Shown here: positions 56,306 through 64,000 of the stretch, in pieces
Layout of the letters: each line of letters begins with the position of its first letter
How positions within the stretch are numbered: position 1 is the first letter of the stretch
Assembly: GCA_037045355.1 (NCBI GenBank)
Contig: JBAOHO010000013.1
Span: 186,001 to 250,000, forward strand
Origin: Candidatus Nanopelagicales bacterium
GTDB lineage: Bacteria; Actinomycetota; Actinomycetes; S36-B12; GCA-2699445
Direction: 5' to 3'
Length of the DNA stretch: 64,000 nucleotides
Program-made: the position numbers and the translations under genes
Notes under the pieces: model-generated
What the model saw: the letters and a program-made list of their open reading frames with translations, nothing else
Told to the model about the DNA's origin: nothing
Databases searched by the model: none

Positions 56306-57168
56306 GGCGACCCCGCCACGTAGCCCCACAGTTCCCGCCGCACCTCGGTTCGAAGTTCTTCGGGACCCACCAGCCGCGCGCGAGTCCCCAGTTGGTAGAG
56401 CCGACGGCGCCACAGCCAGCGGTTGGTCACGGGGATCGACAACTCGACGGCGTCGTCCGTCTGGTTCCGGGACAGTGGCTGCCCGAGCTCACGCACCACT
56501 CGGTCCTCGTGCTCCGGGTCTGTGGCAACCACGGCCACGATCGGGTCGCCGTCGGGAATGCTCAGCGGGTCGGAGTCCTTGGCCACGCGCTGCGCCGGCG
56601 AGGCGGAGCCGGGTGCGCCGATGCGCAGGTCTTGGATGCGGTCGATCCGGAAGAACTTCTGCACTCCGTCCTCCCGGGCGATGATCCGCCATCGGCCGGT
56701 CCCGGTGCGGCGCACCTCGTCGACGTGCACCGTGCGCGGGATGTCTTTGTACGTGAAATGCACGAGACACCGGTGCTTGAGTGCGTGCAGAACCTCCTCG
56801 ACGTCCAGCGCCACCTGCAGGTTGGCGTCGATCGGGGCGGGAACCGTTGTCGATGGATGTTTGGGCAGCCCCAGTTCTTCGGGGCTGCGCCCGGCCGCCG
56901 TGACGGCGCGGGACAGTTCCCGGATCTGCCCCTCGGTCAGCGACGTGCTCAGCCGGGGATCCTGGTCGAGAAGTCGATGGGCCATCTCCTTGCCGTCCCC
57001 CCGCGTCTCGATCGCCCAACCCCGGTCTCTCAGCAGACGGATGTCGCGGGCGATGGCGTCCCGGGCGCTCGCTTGGGGGTAGTCGAGTTCCACCATCATC
57101 GTGTCGCGGTTGACCCATCCGGGCTTGGCCTGGGCCAGTCGGGTGAGCAAGCGGACATGGCGCTGCAT
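56302..57168 (-). CDS. WYL-domain transcriptional regulator, first of a pair (PafB-like)
   Basis: 288 residues from ATG 57168 (MQRHVRLLTRLAQAKPGWVN); a GTG at 57207 behind GGGGAG is an alternative start. The N-terminal HTH reads SARDAIARDIRLLRDRGWAIETRG, and the WYL domain is in CLVHFTYKDIPRTVHVDEVRRTGTGRWRIIAREDG. It is translationally coupled to the second WYL protein and divergent from the NYN-domain gene at 57447. The adjacent divergent gene is the natural first candidate target. Confidence 0.82.
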   Translation of the reverse strand: MQRHVRLLTRLAQAKPGWVNRDTMMVELDYPQASARDAIARDIRLLRDRGWAIETRGDGKEMAHRLLDQDPRLSTSLTEGQIRELSRAVTAAGRSPEELGLPKHPSTTVPAPIDANLQVALDVEEVLHALKHRCLVHFTYKDIPRTVHVDEVRRTGTGRWRIIAREDGVQKFFRIDRIQDLRIGAPGSASPAQRVAKDSDPLSIPDGDPIVAVVATDPEHEDRVVRELGQPLSRNQTDDAVELSIPVTNRWLWRRRLYQLGTRARLVGPEELRTEVRRELWGYVAGSP

Positions 57169-57446
57169 CGCCTTGCCCTGGTCGCGTCCCGGTTGCCTGG
57201 CCACCACATCTCCCCGTGTTCCCGTATCCCGGACTCCGTGCTCCGGCCTTCAGCCTTTCGATATCCGTTTCCCGAAATCTCGTACTCCGGCCTTCAGTCC
57301 AGCAGGTGCGCGTCGCGGTTGCTCGTCGGCCGCCGCGCTCGCCGGCTGCTGCGTTTCTGCGACAGCTGGCCGCAGCATCGGTCGCGGGTTGTGTCGGAGG
57401 CCGGGTCGATCCTCGTGGTGGGAACAGCACAACGGAGGAGAAGGCG

Positions 57447-58040
57447 ATGACGAACAAGAAGGCGATGACGAACAAGAAGGCGGCGGAGGCCGCACCTGCC
57501 TTACCGCGGCAGCCCGGTGCTGGTACTCAACAGGCGCAACAGGCGCAACAGGCGCAACAGGTCAGTCCCGCCGACCTGCCCCGTAACCCGCAGGCCACCA
57601 TTGCCTTGATCGACGTGGACAACATCGTGATCGGCCGCGACGGCCGCATCGATGCGGTGCGCGCACATGCCGCATTGGCGGAGGTCTACGTCCAACTCGG
57701 CAACGCCGAACTCAGCCTCGCCGTGGTGTCCGAGCCGACCCGTGTCGCGCTCGGTTCTGACGTGTGCTTCCGGTTCACAGGGTGGACGTGGCGTGCCGCG
57801 GAAATCGGCAAAGACGCCGCCGATCACCAGCTGTGTGACTTCGCGCTGACCGTGCTGGAACAGCGGATGGGGGCCCGCGTCGCCATCGCCTCGGGTGACC
57901 ACATCTTCGCGGCACTCGCCGATGTGACCGATATCGAAGTCGTCGTACCTCGCGGTCATCACGGCGTTGCGCGGGCGCTGCGGCCCTACCTGCGAGTGCG
58001 TCGACCCGCAGACCGGCGCCAGTTCGAACTCGCGACCTGA
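57447..58040 (+). CDS. NYN (PIN-like) domain putative RNase
   Basis: The 197-residue protein starts at ATG 57447 with GGAGGAG upstream. The N-terminus repeats MTNKKA twice (an 18-bp direct repeat) and contains QQAQQAQQAQQ. The NYN fold follows: TIALIDVDNIVIGRDGRI (acidic metal ligands), AAEIGKDAADHQLCDFAL (second acidic cluster) and VAIASGDHIFAALADV. NYN proteins are metal-dependent RNases. It is divergent from the WYL pair, an arrangement hinting at regulated RNA cleavage. Confidence 0.78.
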   Translation: MTNKKAMTNKKAAEAAPALPRQPGAGTQQAQQAQQAQQVSPADLPRNPQATIALIDVDNIVIGRDGRIDAVRAHAALAEVYVQLGNAELSLAVVSEPTRVALGSDVCFRFTGWTWRAAEIGKDAADHQLCDFALTVLEQRMGARVAIASGDHIFAALADVTDIEVVVPRGHHGVARALRPYLRVRRPADRRQFELAT

Positions 58041-58170
58041 TCAGCTCGCAACCCACACAGTCGGCGACCAGATCAGCAAATGACCAGATCAGCAATCGAC
58101 CAGATCCGCGAGGTGACCCGGTCATCTCGCGACCGGTCACTTCGCCCGCCAGCTCGAGAGGAGCTTCGTC

Positions 58171-58416
58171 ATGAACTCATGCGTGTCTTGTCTGACATGG
58201 TGTATCGCGATCCCGGTGCTCTTCATCGCCGGGTTCGTGCTCGGACCCTGGCTGATCGTCCTGGCTGCCGTTGTCGTCCTGATCGCAGTGGCGATGACCC
58301 TGGGCTCCGGGTCGCAGTCCCGCGGGATCGATCGGTGCCCGACATGTGGGCGTCCATACGGTCCCATGTGCGGAACCTGTCAGGGGTGTGGTCCGGCGCG
58401 TCGCGGTCACTGGTGA
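58171..58416 (+). CDS. Small membrane protein with C-terminal zinc-ribbon
   Basis: The 81-residue product starts at ATG 58171 after GAGAGGAG. One or two hydrophobic segments span residues ~10-45 (IAIPVLFIAGFVLGPWLIVLAAVVVLIAVAM), followed by RCPTCGRPYGPMCGTCQGC, a metal-binding knuckle. It follows the NYN gene by 130 bases. Function unknown. Confidence 0.62.
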   Translation: MNSCVSCLTWCIAIPVLFIAGFVLGPWLIVLAAVVVLIAVAMTLGSGSQSRGIDRCPTCGRPYGPMCGTCQGCGPARRGHW

Positions 58417-58635
58417 GTCAGATCGTGCGAGTACCCCGGCGACGCCAGTCACCCGACACCGCGGTCACCCGTCGCCGCGAGTCACCCCAGCATTTGTGTC
58501 GGACGTCGGGGCGACAGTGAAGGTGAGGGCTGAGAAACCGACGCCCTCCACAGCCGTGGCCACCCTGGACCGGGGACAGGGTGGCCACGGTCCCAACAAC
58601 CGAACAGTCCGAACATCAGCCCAACTGGGGGAATC

Positions 58636-59913
58636 ATGCACATCAGCGCACATCTCGACATCGACGTGGTCGCCGTGGAGAACGACGACGTCGTCACCGT
58701 CCTGCTCGACCTGACCGCCCCGACCGGCGAAGTGGACGCATCCCGTCCCGAGCAAGCGGTCGTTGTCGTCCTCGATCGCAGCGGCTCCATGACCGGTCCG
58801 CCGCTGGAGTCCGCGAAGCGAGGTCTGCTCGCACTGGTCGACCGACTCGACGAGCGCGACTCCTTCGGGCTTGTCGTGTTCGATGACGTGGCGGAAGTCG
58901 TGATTCCGGCGGCGACGATCAGGCAGTTGGGCCGCGACTGCATCCGGCACGCAATCGGTTCGGTGCAGCCACGCGGATACACGGACATGTCATCGGGATA
59001 CCTGCGCGGTTTGCAGGAGGCCCGCCGAGTTGTCGGCTCCGGTGGCGCCACGATCATCCTGTTGTCCGACGGCCACGCCAACTCCGGAATCACCGATCCG
59101 GCCAAGTTCCGCGACATGGGGGCCAAGGCTGCCTCGCAGGCCATCACCACCTCCACCATCGGGATGGGAGTGGGATACGACGACGAGATCCTGTCCGAGC
59201 TGGCCATCGGCGGCACGGGCAACCACAGCTTCGCTGAAGAAGCGGACTCCGCGGCCGCGGCCATCGCTAGCGAACTCGCGGGGCTGCTGTCCAAGACGGT
59301 GCAAGCCGCCAACCTGCTGATCAAACCGACCGGCACCGACGTCGCCACCATCACGGTGCTGAACGACCTGCCCAGCCAGGGTGTGGCCGGAGGCGTGCTC
59401 GTCGAACTCGGCGACTTCTACTCCGGCGAACAGCGGCGCCTACTCTTCAGCATCGGCGTCCCGGCCATGGCAGCACTGGGTCTGGCCATCGTCGCGGAGT
59501 TTGTGCTGGAGTTCGTGTCGATTCCCGAACTGGAGTCGCACACGATCATGATGCCCGTGTCGGTGAACGTCGTGCCGCTCGACGTGGCGAATGGTCGGGT
59601 GCCGGACGCCACCGTGCAACGCGAGAAGTTGCTCCTCGACATCCAGGCCGCCAAGCGCGACGGCGAGCGCGCCATGCGCAGCGGTGACATAGACGAGGCG
59701 AGGGCGTCGTTGGCTATGGCGCGGGGAGTCCTCACAACCCTCGGGCCCGACGTCGACGGGACGGTTGCCGAGGAACTGTCCGAGCTCGATCAGTCGATAG
59801 CGCTGCTGGATGACGACGTGTTGTCCGCCGTGCGCTTCACCAGCTCCAGCCGCACCAAACGGTCGCGCGGCTACTCCGGTCGTGAGCAGGGCGGCAAGGT
59901 CGACCCCGCATAG
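58636..59913 (+). CDS. VWA-domain protein (MIDAS-containing)
   Basis: The 425-residue protein starts at ATG 58636 after GGGGGAA. The von Willebrand A domain has a full metal-ion-dependent adhesion site: VVLDRSGSM (DxSxS), a Thr in GYTDMSSGY and Asp in ILLSDGHANSG. A beta domain and a helical tail (TVQREKLLLDIQAAKRDGERAMRSGDIDEA) follow, the usual layout of cytoplasmic VWA proteins that hold partners of ATPase or stress systems. No signal peptide was seen. No partner gene is adjacent. Confidence 0.85.
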   Translation: MHISAHLDIDVVAVENDDVVTVLLDLTAPTGEVDASRPEQAVVVVLDRSGSMTGPPLESAKRGLLALVDRLDERDSFGLVVFDDVAEVVIPAATIRQLGRDCIRHAIGSVQPRGYTDMSSGYLRGLQEARRVVGSGGATIILLSDGHANSGITDPAKFRDMGAKAASQAITTSTIGMGVGYDDEILSELAIGGTGNHSFAEEADSAAAAIASELAGLLSKTVQAANLLIKPTGTDVATITVLNDLPSQGVAGGVLVELGDFYSGEQRRLLFSIGVPAMAALGLAIVAEFVLEFVSIPELESHTIMMPVSVNVVPLDVANGRVPDATVQREKLLLDIQAAKRDGERAMRSGDIDEARASLAMARGVLTTLGPDVDGTVAEELSELDQSIALLDDDVLSAVRFTSSSRTKRSRGYSGREQGGKVDPA

Positions 59914-60462
59914 CCCGCCCGGACCACGCTGGCCCCACCCCCACCGCCCACCGCCCCCCGCCCGTTCCCGCCCCGGAACCCCCGATGTCGCCATATCCGG
60001 CGACATCGCGTCTTCGGTTGGCGGGGTTGCGGCAATCCGTCGGCGGGAGCGAGTGCGACCGGACGTTTCACCTCTCGCGTCACCGCTCCTTGCGAGGTTG
60101 TGGGTGGGCGATTCGCTCGTGCCCTCAGTGGTCGGAGGACCGCCGTGAAGCTGCCCGTGATCGGCTCGCGGGGTGACGGCGCGAAACGCCCCGCCTCGGC
60201 CCGCTGGATCAAGGCCGGCAGGCATACCGAACTGGGCCACCTGGCGTACCGAACAGGCTGGCTGGCAGCCCCAACAGGCCCTACTGGCACACAGAAGGAC
60301 CCGATCCCGCCATCCCGTGCTCAAAGGTTGCCGGATTTGGCGAGATTGGTGAGGGCGTCCCATCATCGTGGTCTCAGTCGGGATCGTGAGACCCGGCTTG
60401 GCTGGTACCGGGGCTGGGGATGACGCCTGCGGGCGCCTCCGAGTTGCCCTCACGATCGGCTC
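59914..60462. other. Intergenic region with inverted repeat at 60370-60393
   Basis: About 550 bases without a convincing gene; the first 90 bases are strongly C-rich. GGTCTCA (60370-60376) and TGAGACC (60387-60393) form a 7-bp inverted repeat with a 10-base spacer, 70 bases upstream of the DUF559 gene. It could be an operator or a hairpin. Open frames here (e.g. 60100-60423) lack protein-like composition. Confidence 0.5.
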
Positions 60463-61374
60463 ATGACCAAGTGCTCGAATCCACCGCTGTCCCGTGCGCT
60501 GGCCCTCGCCTCTCGCCAAGGAGGTGTCCTGACGCGATCTCAACTCCACGGTGTCGGCGTGAGTCAGCGGACTCTCAGTCGGCGAGTCGCGGAGGGGTTG
60601 TGGTCGGCCCGCGGTAGAGACGTCGTGGTGCTGAGCGGAACTCCCGATGATCTGCTCACCCGCTCCCGGGTGGCGGGGTTGCGCCATCCAGGTGTTGTGC
60701 TCACCGGCGCTTCGGCCGCCGCTTTCATCGGTGATGGACCCTGGAGTGGAGTGGACTTGGGGACCCGGCCGTGGATCGTCGGACGCCGGCATCAGGTTCA
60801 GGCGGCGCGGGTGATCACTCATCCTGGGATCACCGCCAAGAGCGTTGGTCCGTGGCGCATCGCGGGTATCCGGGACACGGTCGTTGATCTCCTGAGATTC
60901 CTGCCTCTGTCAGAGGCGCGAACGGTGGCCTTTCAGGCCGTTCAGTCTCGGAAGCTCACCATGGATCAGCTTGCCGAGCAGGCTGGCCCCTTGCTGGGCT
61001 TGGCCGGGATGCGTCAGTTCGATCGCATCGTGCTGGACCTCGCGACGGGCGCTCATTCGCACGGTGAACGCGAGTTGGTATTGCTTCTGCGACGCGCTGG
61101 GATCACCGGCTGGCAGTCCAACGTCCGCGTCCGACTGCCCGGCGGGTACGCGGTAGCCGATGTTGCCTTTGCCGAACTGCGCATCGCCATCGAGGTCGAC
61201 GGTCGCGCCTTCCACACGGACCGGCGGTCGTTTCAGCGAGACCGGACTCGGCAGAACCGCTTGGTCAGCGCCGGTTGGGAGGTCCTGCGCTACACGTGGG
61301 AGGACGTCACGCAACGGCCCGACCAGGTGATCGCCGAGATCGCGGCCGCGTGCTCCCGCGCCGGGGCGCGCTGA
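60463..61374 (+). CDS. AbiEi-antitoxin-like HTH plus DUF559 (Vsr-like) nuclease-fold protein
   Basis: The 303-residue protein starts at ATG 60463. The N-terminal HTH (LSRALALASRQGGVLTRSQLHGVGVSQRTLSRRVAEGLW) matches the AbiEi antitoxin-type domain. The C-terminal DUF559 region (LRIAIEVDGRAFHTDRRSFQRDRTRQNRLVSAGWEVLRYTWEDV) has the E-x-D-G/H layout of very-short-patch-repair-type nuclease folds. Such fusions are very common and multicopy in actinobacteria with no known partner. A regulatory or defence role is only inferred. Confidence 0.83.
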   Translation: MTKCSNPPLSRALALASRQGGVLTRSQLHGVGVSQRTLSRRVAEGLWSARGRDVVVLSGTPDDLLTRSRVAGLRHPGVVLTGASAAAFIGDGPWSGVDLGTRPWIVGRRHQVQAARVITHPGITAKSVGPWRIAGIRDTVVDLLRFLPLSEARTVAFQAVQSRKLTMDQLAEQAGPLLGLAGMRQFDRIVLDLATGAHSHGERELVLLLRRAGITGWQSNVRVRLPGGYAVADVAFAELRIAIEVDGRAFHTDRRSFQRDRTRQNRLVSAGWEVLRYTWEDVTQRPDQVIAEIAAACSRAGAR

Positions 61375-61479
61375 GCGTCACCAACCTCACGACGAGGAGC
61401 ACATGGCGCGATCGCGGCTCCCGCTCAAGCCGGGCCCGCCGAGCGTCAGCAACCTCACGAAGCAGAACAAGTGGCGCGA
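61373..61479. repeat. Imperfect 39-bp direct repeat after the DUF559 gene
   Basis: GAGCGTCACCAACCTCACGA... at 61373-61411 recurs with six changes at 61441-61479, and the flanking TGCTC(C/G)CGCGCCGGGGC sequence recurs too. The first copy overlaps the gene's stop codon. This points to a local duplication of the gene's 3' end. The remaining stretch to 61853 has no supported gene; a GTGCGG/CCGCAC hairpin lies near 61597-61616. Confidence 0.8.
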
Positions 61480-61853
61480 GGAGCCGCCTGCTCGCGCGCC
61501 GGGGCACGCTCGGCGGCACCTCCTCGACCACTCCGCCGGATCCGATCGGGCCCAGGATCGGCGGGGAGGGTGCTGCCGGGAGGGCTTCCAGTCGCGTGCG
61601 GAATCGATACCGCACGCGCGATCGGGTCTTGGGGCTTGTGTCCGGCGAAAGTCAGGTGCTCCTCTGGGGACACCCGGAGCGGTTCGGACCCGGAAGAAGT
61701 TGCCACCCGATCGGAGCCGAACCGGATCCTGTCCAAGAACGTCACAAGACGTGCGGACCGGGAGTCCTCGTGGAACACCCACCACGGCGGTCGCCCCGTC
61801 CGACGGTGCGAGGCCGGACCCAGCCGCGCAGTTTGAAGGGACCACATCTGCTC

Positions 61854-64000
61854 ATGAGATCGCGCACGCTCCCCACGGTTCTGCTCATGGTCGTCGGCGT
61901 TGTGCTGGCCCAAGTCGGTCTGTCTGCGGTGTCGGCCTCGGCTTCAGCCGCCCCCCTGCCCAGCCCCACCTCAGTGGCAACTCCGACCGGATCGCCCAGT
62001 CTCACTGTCACCGCAGCCGGAGCATCCCCGTCGGCTACCGTCCTTACGACCGGTTCGGCCGTGGAGCTGAAGTTCATCCACAGTGAATGGGGTGGCGGAG
62101 CCGGTCGCACCACCACCGCAACCATCACGAACACCGGTACTCAGCCAGTCAGTTCGTGGACGGTGAAGGTCCCCTACAGCGACGGCATCATCGACGTCTG
62201 GAATGGATCCGGTTCCAGTCGCAACGGCACATTGACGGTGAGCAACGCCGCCTGGAACGGCACGATCGCACCCGGAACCAGCACGACATTCGGGTTCAAC
62301 GACACCTCAGCCAAGACACCAACCCCGCCGACATGTGACGCGACATTGAACGGATCGACCGGGGTTTGCTCCATCTTCGGAGCCGCACCCAGCCCCAGTC
62401 CGACTTCGACAACCACGCCGACGCCCACGCCCACGCCGACGCAGACCTCCCCGCCGACCGTGACGCCGACCGCGACCCCGACGCCCGCGCCGACCGTGAC
62501 GCCCGCGCCGACCGTGACGCCCACCGCGACCCCGACCCCGACCCCGACCATGTCTCCGTCACCGACCCTGGCGCCAGGGATGCCGGCACTCCCCCTGTCG
62601 ACGAACGGCAACAAGATCGTCGACGCTGACGGCAAGGAGATCGTGCTGCAGGGCGTCAACTGGTTCGGATTCGAGACGAAGAACCACGCGCCGCACGGGC
62701 TGTGGACGCGCGACTACAAGGACATGCTCGCGCAGATCAAGTCACTGGGATTCAACGTCATCCGGTTGCCGTTCTCGCTGCAGGCACTGACGTCGAACAC
62801 CTCGTCGGGGATCGACTTCGGGGGTGGGAAGAACGCCGGTCTGGCGAACAAGACGCCTCAGCAGATGATGGACGAGATCATCGCCGAAGCAGGTCGCCAG
62901 GGCCTGATGGTCATCCTCGACAATCACTCCCAAGCTGATGATGGGTTCCAGTACGACCTTTGGTACGGCCAAGGCGGCTTCACCGAGGATGACTGGGTCG
63001 CGCGCTGGCGAGAGCTCGCGCAGCGGTACCGGAACGCGCCGAACGTGATCGGTGCCGACCTGAAGAACGAGCCGCACGGTTCCGCGACCTGGGGCACTGG
63101 CTTGACCACCGACTGGCGCCGAGCGGCTGAGCGCGCCGGCAACGCCGTTCTGGCCCAGAACCCTGATCTGTTGATTCTGGTCGAAGGGATCGAGAATCAG
63201 GTTGAGGGCGGCCAGCAGCTCGACGCTCACTGGTGGGGCGGCAACCTGGAGGGCGTGAGGAAGAACCCCGTGCGCCTGGACGTCGGCCACAAGGTCGTGT
63301 ATTCGCCGCACGAATACGGTCCCGAAGTGTGGACTCAGCCGTGGTTCTCCGCCCCCGACATGGCAGCCGTGCTCGCCGACCGCTGGCTGAAGGGTTTCGG
63401 CTACATCCACGACGAGAACATCGCGCCGATCCTGATCGGTGAGTTCGGCGCCAAGGACGTCAGTACTGCCTCCCTCGAAGGGCGCTGGTTCCGTCAGTTC
63501 GCCGACCACCTTGGTCAGAAGGGCATGAGCTGGACCTTCTGGGCGTGGAACCCCAACTCCGGTGACACCGGAGGTGTTCTCACCGACGACTGGACGACGG
63601 TCCACCAGGACAAGGTGTCGCTGCTCACCGCACTGATGCGGCGCGAGCGGATTCCGTACGGTGCAACCTCGACCCCGACCCCGACCCCGACCCCGACCGC
63701 AACGGCAACGCCGACCCCGACTGCAACGGCAACGCCGACTCCCACCCCGACTCCTACCGTGACGGCAACGCCCACTCCCACCCCGACTCCTACCGTGACG
63801 GCAACGCCCACTCCCACACCGACGCCCACCAGCACCGGGCTCAGTGTTCGTTTCGTCCGCGGTGACGCGTGGGCAACTGGGTACTGCGCCACCACGGAAA
63901 TCGCCAACAAGACGCCCCAGAAAGTCGACACCTGGACTCTGACGTTCACGTTGCCTTCCGGCACCTCGATCTACAACTCCTGGAGTGGCAAGGTCACTCG
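61854..64000 (+). CDS. Secreted GH5 cellulase with CBM2 modules and Thr/Pro linkers, right-truncated by window
   Basis: The frame opens at ATG 61854 and is still open at 64000 (over 715 residues). A signal peptide (LLMVVGVVLAQVGLSAVSASASA) is followed by a CBM2-type module (~residues 70-160, EWGGGAGRTTTATITNTGTQPVSSWTV). A Thr/Pro linker leads to a GH5 catalytic domain from NGNKIVDADGKEIVLQGVNWFGFE: acid/base Glu in DLKNEPHG near residue 405, nucleophile Glu in LIGEFGAKD near 529, and WTFWAWNPNSGDTGG. A second long linker (63660-63830) precedes the start of another CBM2 (VRFVRGDAWATGYCATTEIAN). It hydrolyses beta-1,4-glucan outside the cell. Confidence 0.92.
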   Translation, partial: MRSRTLPTVLLMVVGVVLAQVGLSAVSASASAAPLPSPTSVATPTGSPSLTVTAAGASPSATVLTTGSAVELKFIHSEWGGGAGRTTTATITNTGTQPVSSWTVKVPYSDGIIDVWNGSGSSRNGTLTVSNAAWNGTIAPGTSTTFGFNDTSAKTPTPPTCDATLNGSTGVCSIFGAAPSPSPTSTTTPTPTPTPTQTSPPTVTPTATPTPAPTVTPAPTVTPTATPTPTPTMSPSPTLAPGMPALPLSTNGNKIVDADGKEIVLQGVNWFGFETKNHAPHGLWTRDYKDMLAQIKSLGFNVIRLPFSLQALTSNTSSGIDFGGGKNAGLANKTPQQMMDEIIAEAGRQGLMVILDNHSQADDGFQYDLWYGQGGFTEDDWVARWRELAQRYRNAPNVIGADLKNEPHGSATWGTGLTTDWRRAAERAGNAVLAQNPDLLILVEGIENQVEGGQQLDAHWWGGNLEGVRKNPVRLDVGHKVVYSPHEYGPEVWTQPWFSAPDMAAVLADRWLKGFGYIHDENIAPILIGEFGAKDVSTASLEGRWFRQFADHLGQKGMSWTFWAWNPNSGDTGGVLTDDWTTVHQDKVSLLTALMRRERIPYGATSTPTPTPTPTATATPTPTATATPTPTPTPTVTATPTPTPTPTVTATPTPTPTPTSTGLSVRFVRGDAWATGYCATTEIANKTPQKVDTWTLTFTLPSGTSIYNSWSGKVT

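Noticed and set aside
55250..57168. Naming the WYL pair pafB and pafC outright
   Set aside because: The fold and coupling fit, but pafA, proteasome and tat genes are not adjacent, and other WYL pairs exist; the names were therefore not assigned.

Overview
This is a high-GC window from an actinobacterium. The evidence is strong Shine-Dalgarno sites, GTG starts, leaderless-looking promoters, two luciferase-like (LLM) flavin oxidoreductases plus a deazaflavin (F420)-dependent reductase, a DUF222-HNH gene behind a mycobacterial-type SOS box, paired WYL regulators and Thr/Pro-linked secreted glycanases. The genus cannot be fixed from the sequence. No rRNA, tRNA, CRISPR array, intact insertion sequence or phage genes were seen.

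Layout. 1-4573 is the 3' end of a respiratory nitrate reductase operon (narG end, narH, narJ, narI) with an HPP-family membrane protein translationally coupled to it, a candidate nitrite/nitrate transporter. 4.7-16.4 kb holds a duplicated divergent pair (LLM oxidoreductase / secreted serine hydrolase), one copy intact at 12.6-15.9 kb and one with a gutted hydrolase at 4.7-6.5 kb. Between and beside them lie an RDD membrane protein, a trimethylamine-dehydrogenase-like flavoprotein, a DUF222-HNH gene and a DDN-type reductase. 16.5-19.1 kb is a two-gene lipase/membrane-protein operon. 19.1-20.4 kb is a TPP-riboswitch-controlled PnuC-type transporter plus kinase, read here as thiamine salvage.

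20.5-29.7 kb carries secreted proteins: a very large GH64-CBM6-GH16 laminarinase broken by many frameshifts, an M1 aminopeptidase lipoprotein, an unknown secreted protein and a pentapeptide-repeat lipoprotein. 29.8-32.6 kb has an unknown two-gene operon and a MarR/GT1 glycosyltransferase divergent pair. 32.8-38.2 kb is rich in small toxin-antitoxin-like modules (MntA/HepT, an unknown two-gene unit, an HTH-nucleotidyltransferase truncated against a macro-domain gene), with a HAD protein and a secreted nuclease/phosphatase. 38.4-47 kb holds a PBP4-type peptidase, a TetR/GT1 operon, a DM13 protein, a two-component system and an FG-GAP protein. 47.2-53.4 kb has a fused RecB-nuclease/helicase and a large secreted coiled-coil protein. 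53.5-64 kb has regulators (MerR-TipAS, a WYL pair), an NYN nuclease-like protein, a VWA protein, an AbiEi/DUF559 protein and a GH5 cellulase that runs off the right edge.

A quality note matters for every reader. At least seven otherwise well-conserved genes are interrupted by frameshifts, and wherever the reading frames can be followed nearly all are repaired by deleting one base, often in a short C or G run. This looks like insertion-type sequencing error rather than gene decay, so these genes are annotated across the shifts as probable intact CDSs. True remnants (the serine hydrolase fragment, two DUF222-HNH 3' ends, the truncated HTH-nucleotidyltransferase) show deletion or truncation instead.
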